DNA of 64,000 nucleotides, from the NCBI GenBank assembly GCA_038030265.1, contig CM075943.1:58689971-58753970 (forward strand), written 5' to 3'. Origin of the DNA: Corythucha ciliata. Taxonomy: Eukaryota; Arthropoda; Insecta; Hemiptera; Tingidae. Position numbers and translations under genes: made by a program. Of the stretch, positions 46,474 to 54,239 are shown one piece after another; within the stretch, counting starts at the first letter, position 1; each line of letters opens with the position of its first letter. Below the pieces are notes generated by a model that saw only the letters and a program-made list of their open reading frames with translations, ran no database searches and was not told the origin of the DNA.

Positions 46474-46952
46474 ATGACTACTTACTTAAATATCAATGAA
46501 TGATAACGTTGAGTCAAAAAGTGACATTCATATCACCGATAGAAACTTGAAAAATATCGAGTGCAAAGAAACTGGTGGGGGGTGAAGTACATCCTAATCG
46601 GCGCCAGTAGCGCTACCGTCGATTTCTTTAGTCTTTGGCTGGTCTATACGAAAGTGTCTGGGGTTGGATCTCCTAGTGTCCTAGTCCTACCCACCGAGTT
46701 AAAAACACGAGTATGACTACTTACTTAAATATCAATGAATGATAACGTTGAGTCAAAAAGTGACATTCATATCACCGATAGAAACTTGAAAAATATCGAG
46801 TGCAAAGAAACTGGTGGGGGGTGAAGTACATCCTAATCGGCGCCAGTAGCGCTACCGTCGATTTCTTTAGTCTTTGGCTGGTCTATACGAAAGTGTCTGG
46901 GGTTGGATCTCCTAGTGTCCTAGTCCTACCCACCGAGTTAAAAACACGAGTA
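46474..46952 (+). repeat. Perfect 239-bp tandem duplication
   Basis: Two adjacent copies (46474-46712 and 46713/46714-46952) beginning ATGACTACTTACTTAAATAT and ending at AAAACACGAGTA appear identical by eye. Starts about 580 bp left of the 1.1-kb LINE-derived insertion. Either a very recent segmental duplication or an assembly artefact. Confidence 0.9.
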
Positions 46953-47054
46953 CACGAATCTCTCATCACTGGGGGACAGTGCAACCGCTGCACGGGGAAA
47001 AATGTCTAAATCCAAACCGATTGTTGTTCATAAGCTGCGTCTTGGTTGCTGTTT

Positions 47055-47057
<3 letters not shown>

Positions 47058-47108
<51 letters not shown>

Positions 47109-48171
47109 TCCACTATCCAAGAGCAGGGGCATGGCACACGCCCCAGGTACGGAATCCTAAGTGGATTATTGTGCCGCTCTTGGATCGGTTGGTCTAGTCT
47201 AGAGTCCCTCTCACCGTATGAGGTTGAGGAGGTCCTCAGCTAGAGTCTCGCTGGGCGGAACATATCAGGCGTGTGAAGCCCGAAAATGCTGATCCTGCGA
47301 AGATAGCTCTCTCCTCTTAATAAGGTTAGAGGTCGTCGCTTCTTAGAAGCGGTAAGAGATAATCGCTAACTGGACCCTTGAGCACAAGAGTGACAAGGAT
47401 GACGAGCTAGCGCGCGCCGAGTGCGTTGCACTCGAAGAGATAAGCCCCTGCACCGGGGTGTGTTCTTTAGAACGGCCCGCCGAGGGTATGTTTTTTTAAA
47501 AACTCCCCTCGGCGGGTATGCTCCTTAGAACTGCCCTCCACAGGTACGTCCCTGGTCCCATCAATGTCGTGTTTGACCTCGGTGGTATCCATGGACGGAG
47601 CAGCCGGTGACTGCGGCGTTCACGGAAGGTTCTCTGAGCCCCTTCCGAGTTCTTCATATAAACTTCTGGGTGAGCCCTTCAAGGTCCTGCCAGAAGCCAG
47701 GGTAATATAAGTCCACCGCCGGCAGAGCCCTGCATGCCGTAAGCGCCGAGGCCTGCGGTAATCCTATTACACCAGGGGATCGGCCGGTGCCCTGGGGGTC
47801 CGTTCAAAGCACACTTTGCCCCCTGTGCCATGCAGACCTTAGGCACGGACCAAACACCTTGTCTTGAGGGGGGGAAGGAATAGCTAGAGGAGGTAGGAGA
47901 CGCCACCCCCTTCTGTCCCGGACTCAGGACAGCCCTTAACCCGTTGTTTGTCCACGGGGTCGTATTCGGCCCCCATGTCCAATGGATGTGTCCGATAACG
48001 GACTCCCCACAGCACACGGTGCGCCTTATTCCGACCCAACCCACCATCGCACCTTATCACAGGTCGGTCCAATGGTGGGGCCCCCCATCCGCAACCCGGG
48101 GGACGCGCCCGATAGGGGAAACGAACCCCGTGAAAGGTTTGTAGCCATTCACACGGATCAAGTCCGTCACG
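47058..48171 (-). mobile_element. 1.1-kb non-autonomous LINE derivative
   Basis: Minus-strand insertion with a perfect 14-bp duplication GGTTGCTGTTTCCT (47044-47057, 48172-48185). The poly(A) tail shows as a pure T run 47056-47105. It contains no ORF1 or ORF2. The segment 47690-47875 is homologous to the LINE B 5' UTR (40195-40340), so this is a leader-plus-tail derivative mobilised in trans, with a different extreme 5' end. A perfect 11-bp stem CCCGCCGAGGG/CCCTCGGCGGG (47476-47486, 47506-47516) would fold in the RNA. Confidence 0.85.
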
Positions 48172-48185
48172 GGTTGCTGTTTCCT

Positions 48186-48500
48186 AGGATTTCATAGCGA
48201 ATTCTAGCTTGCTCTCTTCAGAATAGGTCACCTGTTGGCCTTCGAATACGCCATGCCCTGGATCCAAGAAGACATACTGGTAGCTTTGTCTCTCTAGTTT
48301 TATCAAGAAAATGCTGCACGACCATGCCAGTCAGGTCACCGATCTAGGAATTGATGCAAAATTACCGCTGGAATGGATGAGAGGGGATATGTGTAGGGTG
48401 TGTATGAGGATCTCATTAAAATCGTCGTGAGTCTGACCTTCCCGGTTCAGTAGGCCTTCAAATATTATGTTTTTCTGTTTTGAAAAGAGTTTTATGCTTG
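48186..48500. other. hAT-like element interior, right part
   Basis: Nothing recognised between the LINE derivative and the right AAATAC subterminal zone. Confidence 0.4.
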
Positions 48501-48664
48501 TACGAAAAATTATTTTGTATTTTAAAATTCAAAATACAAGTACGTATTTGTATTTGTATTTTAAAATAAAATTGGGATTGTATTTTGTATTTCAATTACA
48601 TTTTCAAAAGTATTTTGTACTTGAAATACTTTTTTCGAAGTATTTTGCCCACCCCTGGATACAT

Positions 48665-49021
48665 TGTAACGCCCTAAAAAGGGCGTTGTGTTAAGCGATA
48701 GAGAAAAGGAGCTTGGTCCGGGAATTGTTCACCGCTCGGTGAATGAACCCGGCGAGCTCAGGGACGAGCGGGAGAGAATGACTCGATAGCGTCAACAAAT
48801 CCTTGAGGAAACTGCTTGTTATCCACAACACTTAGGGTTTTACAAACATGTCCTCGGGGGTTTAGTATAAAAACCCAGGGGGCACGGAGACGAGTTCACG
48901 GCTAGAGTCGGGGGACAGCTTAGAGTCAGGGACGCACATCCGTGCAGGGGGGGCCGAGGCCTCGCGACCAGCCCTCGCGCCAGTTCGTGTACACGCTACC
49001 GCAGGCCGTCGGGCCTGGGGA
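48665..49021 (+). repeat. Probable solo or truncated LTR
   Basis: Starts TGTAACGCCC followed by a hairpin (AACGCCCTAAAAAGGGCGTT). TGTAACGCCC is a common gypsy-type LTR start. A TATA box (TATAAAAA, 48866-48873) lies about 200 bp in, with a GC-rich R/U5-like stretch downstream. Composition differs sharply from both sides. The 3' end is not certain: sequence resembling AAATAC elements begins at about 49022 and no CA-ended boundary or target duplication is obvious. The 7-kb hAT-like element inserted one base into its left end, so the LTR is older. Confidence 0.5.
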
Positions 49022-49141
49022 AAGGTGAGGTATTTTGTGTTTGTATTTCAAATACTTTTATAAAGGTATTTTGTATTGTGTATTTGTTTTTAGAAGTATT
49101 TTCTATTTTAAATACGTTCTCGAAGTATTTTGCCACCTTTG
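49022..49141. mobile_element. Short AAATAC-type hAT-like fragment
   Basis: About 120 bp of GTATTTTG-rich sequence ending AGTATTTTGCCACCTTTG, resembling the subterminal zone of the 41599-48657 element but with a different tip (CAAAGGTGGC). Confidence 0.5.
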
Positions 49142-49143
49142 TC

Positions 49144-49920
49144 TGCCGCACTCGGTATATTCAACAGTCAAACGTCTCAAGTTCCCACAGAATATTAAAA
49201 TTGAATATGAAAAAATAGTTTCGTTAACAACACCATTATTGGTGTTGGAGGGGAAGTTCATAGCAACAATGGCCTGGGATTTCCTTCGATGACGAACGCA
49301 CTTTTCTCTACCCCCTGCTACCGGTACGTTTTTCCCCCTAGCCTACACGTTCAGCAGCTGTTCATTACGGAATCAGATTCAAACACCTTCCTCCACGATG
49401 GTGAAAAGGCGGCGAGTTTCCCTGAGTCTAGATTTCAGCACTTAAAGGTACAGATATATTAACACTTTATGAATAAATGCACCTTGGTACTGAGAAAAGA
49501 AAAAAAAAATGGGCGTAAAATGATGAAAAAGTGTGACTGGCACGGTACGGACACGGCGCGGATATGGCGCAGATATGGCGCGGAAACGACTCGGAGAATG
49601 AGCTCGGACATGTGTAGGCTCTCACATGTTAATTCAGTTGTTTTCATTTCACCGACACACGGCCGAGTGTCGGTGCGGACTCGGCGCGGTGAGAACACGG
49701 ATATGTGTGGGGAGACCTTAAGACGTAGGCTGCTCCTCGGACTCACACTAGTCACGCAACTCACGAGTCAGCCTGGAAACAGTCGAATTGGTCTCATAAT
49801 TCGGTTTTTGGTCTAAAAATTGTCCATTTTAGGCCATTCACTCACAATTCAACCAGGAGACAAAATTCCTGTCCCACAATCCCAAAACCTGCTAAAAATG
49901 TTTTCCAATAAAGCTATCAT
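49144..49920. other. Unassigned, with a GC-rich palindromic segment
   Basis: No gene. 49540-49700 contains GGCGCGGATATGGCGCAGAT repeats and the palindrome-rich ACACACGGCCGAGTGTCGGT block shared with 34432-34475, probably a small decayed MITE family. Confidence 0.45.
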
Positions 49921-49925
49921 TAGAC

Positions 49926-50093
49926 CCGGTGCACACGAGCAATAAGTGTCGCGCGGCCGCTGCGACAATCATCGCCGAGAACCGTAGAGAAACATAGAAC
50001 TCAATGGGGCAGTGCTTCCGTGTCGTTGTGGCCTATAGAGTCGCGTTGTCATTGCGACACTTATCGCCGCGACCATACAGAATCGCATAAAAA
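49926..50093. mobile_element. ~170-bp MITE related to 3317-3476
   Basis: Starts GGTGCACACGAGCAATAAGT and has inverted ATAAGTGTCGC blocks (49943 and 50060 regions), then GCGACCATACAGAATCGC. The left start matches the 3317 MITE. The right end is not well defined. Confidence 0.5.
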
Positions 50094-50394
50094 GCCATTT
50101 TTAGTCGATCCCAGCACGCAATTTTATAAGCCCCATCCCACGCCAGGTCAGTGGTAGTATAAATATTATTGATGCCGTGGATAGTTACTTAGCGGGGCTG
50201 AATGGCAAACTTTTAGGGCCAAACAAATCCGATTGTTCTCGTTTCTTTTGTTTCTTTTTGTTCTTTTATTTTTTTTAATATCTATTTTATTTATATTTTG
50301 TAGAGTTTTTTTTTTTTTTAATTTTTCAACTATGCAGGGCTGAAGATCTCTGGGAGGGGTTCTGACCCCCAAAACCCTCCCGATGGACACGACA

Positions 50395-50600
50395 CTGTTA
50401 GCCGAAAATTAGCGATATATCTACATTTTAGCCAAAAATTAGCGCTTTTTATTAATTTTGTCAGTGAATTCGTGTTTTTCCGATTTTTGCCGCTATAATG
50501 TGCGATTTTTCTCAATTTTATTCCATGAATTAGCACTTTTTCTTAGTTTTAACTGCTAATTAACATTTTTGTTTCGTTTTAGCTATGGATGCGTCTTTGC
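50395..50600 (+). repeat. Family 30A array abutting the copia element
   Basis: About six decayed units (TTTTAGCCAAAAATTAGCGC, CAATTTTATTCCATGAATTA, and so on) in the same orientation as 4616-6560. It begins where the copia coding sequence stops. Confidence 0.8.
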
Positions 50601-50605
50601 CGCAT

Positions 50606-53600
50606 TCAGTTATTCCCAATTTTTTGGGCATGAAAATCCGTAGTTTGGCTATTTTCAGCGCCCAAACAGTCAGTTCGGTCGTTTTTCTTTTCGAATTCGA
50701 TAAATTTCATCTGTGAAATGTGGCACTTGCCGTTTTCGATGACGAAGTCCGTTCCGAGAAAATGTTTGATCAGTCCGAGATTTTTTGCATCGAATTCTTT
50801 CACCATATATTCTATTATTTTGTCGCTCTTTGGTCCTGTGATGACTATGTCTTCCACCCAGATGACAAAAAATACGTCGTCTCCGATGTACAAGCAAAAA
50901 TCATGATCGACTCGCAGATGGCGTTTTTCGGCGAATAAGTGAAAGCGCTCATTCCATTTCCGAGGAGCCTCACGTAGACCGTAGAGAGCCTTATTTAACT
51001 TGAAAGCCTCTTTTCCCTGGCTATTAGTTCCCTGAGGTGGACGGATGTAAACGTCAATGTCGAGGTCCCCTTGAAGAAAGGCAGCAGGAATGTCAAGTTG
51101 GGAAATATCCCATTTATTTACGAAAGCATGAGCAATCAATGTACGAATGGTTGCATACCTGGCGACCGGAGCGTATACTTCGTAATGAAACTCCTCCTGG
51201 TAGCCCTTGGCCACTAATCTCGCCTTTTTTAGTCCATCCGTCTTCGTTTTAAACACCCAGCGAGTGTCTATCTGGGTTTTATCACTTGGTAGATCAGCAG
51301 GCGTCCAGGTGCCATGTCTTTCGTGGGTATCGATTTCTTGTTCTATTGCCTTTTGCCACTCTTTTCCGGAATGAATGGCCTCATCATAGCTTTGGGGATT
51401 GCCGGCACAGAGGCAATATGCTGTGTACAGCTCGTAATCTTGGAGTCGTGAAGGCACTTTTTGTTCTCGCCGAGGCCTACTTGATTCTGTATCGGTCGCC
51501 TCAATATTGTCGTTGTCGAGATCGTTATCCATTTCGACTGGTGGTTCTTGTTCATCCATTCGTACACCCGTAAATCGTAAAAATTCCATCTTCGTAAGTG
51601 TGGTCGTATTCGTCGAATTTCACGTGGCGTGAAATGACGATGGAGCCTAGCGCTTTATCCCATAGGCGGTAACCATTTTTTCCGTAGCCCACAAATCTTG
51701 CTTCGCGCCCACGCGGTTCAATTTTGTTCCCCGAATTTGGCTGGACGTAGTACCATGACTTGGACCCAAAAACTCTAAGGCGCGAAAGCTTTCTTCTCCG
51801 GAATACATTTTGGCTGGAATGTGCCCGTTTAGAACACTTGTCGGGGTCCTGTTTAGCTGATAGGCTGCTGTGCGAATTGCTTCTCCCCACAGACTCTTGG
51901 GCAATTTCGTGTCATCCAACATAGTGCGCACTTTGTTCATTAGTGTCCTAATAATTCGTTCACTTACCCCGTTTTGTTGGCTGTTATAGGGTAGGGTGTA
52001 TTCTAGGGAGATCCCCCTCTGGCTACAGAAATTCCAAAAGTCGTTGGACGAGAACTCGCCACCATTGTCACATCTGATACAACTGCATATATTTCCACTT
52101 GCTTGTAGGTGCCGAATGTGATCCATCAGGAGTTTTTCAGATTTACTTTTGTGTTTCATTAGGTGAACAACCGCAAAGTGCGTTCTTTCGTCGACAATTA
52201 CCAAGAAATACTTTTCCCCATTAAGCCCTGCGTCTCGGATGGGGCCGCAGACATCGGTATGAAGGAGTTCAATTCTTTTGGATCTAGGCATCTAGGCGAA
52301 CCGTTCGCGGGAAAAGGGTTTTTGGTTGCTTTGCCTTTCATGCATGCATTGCAGGGCCGATTAGGAGTGGGGAGATTCATTTTCTTCTGATAATCGTAGC
52401 AGGGATGTACCAACCTTTTATGCCAGATGTCACCATTAGCTGTTATGTTGCATTTTTCTTCATTAGTCGCGAAACCGAACCGAACATGCAGAAAGAAATT
52501 GCCTTGGTTGTCACAGTTGATATGAACGTTCTTGTTTTCGTTCACTATCATTCCTTTATCTTTATCAAAGATAACAGCATACCCGCCAGTATTCAATTTT
52601 TTTACAGGCAGAAGATTCAAAACGAGATTTGGCACAATTAGGGCAGTCACCTTTATAGGACGTCCTCCGTAGGACAGCTTAAGAATTCCTCGTTTAGACG
52701 CATGGAGTTGATCCCCTTTGGCAATTTTTATTTTCACTTCGTGAGGCAGTTCTTCTATGTCGCTCATAAAGGGCAATAGCTCTTCTTTTACGAGATTTTC
52801 GCTGGCACCGCTGTCAATAACGAACTTGACGCTTGAATTTGCCGATGTTGACTCGAAACTGGGAGCTGCTACTTCCGTTGTAATTATCTCACTGACGAAA
52901 CATATTTCTTGTTCGTCGTCGTATTGTGACGATGAGATCATTCCCGATTGGGTCGATATTCCTCTCGTTTGCCTTCGACCTCGCATCGCTACGCCTCCTC
53001 TCGCATTACGTCCGACAGAATATTTGTTTTTCGGACAGAATCTTCGAATGTGGCCATTTTCACCACGTTCATAGCATGTTACGTTAATCCGATTCATAGG
53101 TGTTGAGAAAGCGAAATTCTGATCCGAGTTGGAAGCGTTGTCCGTTTCTTTCAACTTCAATTCTGCGTCGAGAAGTCTTCCTTTGACGAATTCCATTGAA
53201 ACCTTATCTGTCATCGTTTCGATAGCGGTGATGACCACGTCATATTGTTCCGGCATAGTAAGAAGCAAGTAACATGCCTTATCTGACTCATCCAGGGTTG
53301 CTCCCGCAGCCTCAAGCTCTCTTAGTAAGGTTTCCACTTCTACGAAGTGATCCTGGAGATCACCGGAGGTACACTTGAGCTTCAGTAGCCTTTTCATCAC
53401 GTACAGGTTCGAAAGTGGACTTTTCCTTTTAAACACGCTCTCGAGTGAAGTCATCATCTCTCTCGCCGATGTCGAGTCTTTAATATACTCGAGATGTTTG
53501 TCCGTGATGCATTGAACGATAAGACACCGAGCTTTTGTGTCGTTCGTTAGGAAGATGTGCTTCTCTGCCGGAGTCATTCTTTCCTTATCCTCCTCCGTGA

Positions 53601-53706
53601 TGCTCACCACATCTCCGACGCCTTCTTTTGCTAGAAGATTTTCAACGCAAAATCTCCAATTCGAATAATTGGTTCCCGTTAATTGAGGGAGCGGAAGTAA
53701 AGACAT
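50606..53706 (-). pseudogene. Copia gag-pol (broken)
   Basis: Most likely start is the ATG at 53706 (MSLLPLPQLTGTNYSNWRFC), the usual copia gag opening. Zinc knuckle CYERGENGHIRRFC (about 53075) has Arg where the second Cys should be. Protease shows FVIDSGASENLV (about 52825). The pre-integrase HHCC region has WHKRLVHP and CNACMKGKA. Integrase core in the next frame has HTDVCGPI, RCDNGGEF and NGVSER (D,D,E present). RT has RWVFKTKTDGLKKARLVAKG, LDIPAAFLQGDLDIDVYIRP and KALYGLREAPRKWNERF. The catalytic YVDD reads WVED. Frame changes occur at 52282-52297 (an 8-bp tandem duplication), near 51780 and near 51575. The sequence ends inside RT/connection after FLGTDFVIENGKC. Confidence 0.9.
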
Positions 53707-53828
53707 CGCGACCACGAGGGAAACCGAACCTTTAACCCGAGCCCGAACACCGTGTAATATCCGCTTTTTTCCGAGCAATCCTCACACGAATTTCCTATTT
53801 TTCTTGAAATTCGTGCTCTACAGGCGCC

Positions 53829-53842
53829 CTGGGCCCATAACC
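53829..53842 (-). other. Copia primer binding site
   Basis: The minus strand reads GGTTATGGGCCCAG immediately inside the LTR. This is complementary to the anticodon arm of initiator tRNA-Met, the half-tRNA priming used by Drosophila copia. Confidence 0.85.
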
Positions 53843-54230
53843 TGTAAAAGTTTGTGGAAAAATAAAGAAGATCCACCATAATGCAAAAATACTTTTATTG
53901 AGGAAACGCTTCGGAAGAAGCAGGGAACAGAACTGAGGAGGAAACCCAGAAAGGGAGGTTACAGTTGGGTTAATATCGAACATTAATTTCAACACCGACG
54001 AGTCGTCCCTGGCTGCTCCAGAGGTGGTAGACTCGTCTCTGGAGATTCTCAGCTTTTCAGCCGAGTTAATCAAGTCCTGGTTATCGCCCATAGTGAGCGA
54101 TAACGCGGCCCTCGTGGCCTCCGACCGATGAACCGAAATTTTCCCACCACCAACGAACCAACGCACTTGACCAAGCACTCAAAATGTTCGTTGTTTCCTC
54201 CTTTCTCACTTCCGCACCACCAAACACATC
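53843..54230 (-). repeat. Copia 5' LTR (outer end uncertain)
   Basis: Ends ...CTTTTACA against the primer site. Contains AATAAA-type signals on the minus strand (about 53895 and 53862). The outer TG end is not fixed because the other LTR is missing; candidates are near 54182 and 54227. The 127-codon frame across it is not a gene. Confidence 0.6.
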
Positions 54231-54239
54231 TAGACTGCC

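Larger units (their letters stand above)
41599..48657. mobile_element. 7.06-kb hAT-like DNA transposon with nested insertions
   Basis: Begins CAGGGGTGGGCAAAATAC at 41599 and ends with the inverse GTATTTTGCCCACCCCTG at 48657. It is flanked by a perfect 8-bp duplication GATACATT (41591-41598, 48658-48665). CAGGGGTG ends plus 8-bp duplications are classic hAT features. Both subterminal zones (41610-41745, 48505-48645) consist of overlapping AAATAC/GTATTT palindromes (AATACAAATACGTATTTG). No hAT transposase is recognisable, so it is either non-autonomous or heavily decayed. Nested inside: MITEs at 42571-43069 and 43902-44042, an array at 44.2-44.96 kb, a 239-bp tandem duplication, and a 1.1-kb LINE-derived insertion. 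Confidence 0.85.
50606..54230 (-). mobile_element. Ty1/copia retrotransposon, 3'-truncated
   Basis: A minus-strand copia element with 5' LTR (about 54230-53843), primer binding site, gag-protease-integrase-RT coding region, and a cut-off 3' end. RNase H, polypurine tract and 3' LTR are missing; family 30A repeats follow instead. Multiple frameshifts and motif changes make it dead. Confidence 0.85.

Noticed and set aside
46979..47243. Phe-rich frames near 47.05 kb
   Set aside because: Translation of the T run that is the tail of the LINE derivative.
47058..48171. rRNA or other structured RNA gene, suggested by its GC content
   Set aside because: The poly(A) tail, 14-bp duplication and homology to the LINE B leader explain it better.
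53795..54178. 127-codon minus-strand frame before copia gag
   Set aside because: It lies across the LTR and primer site, which are untranslated.
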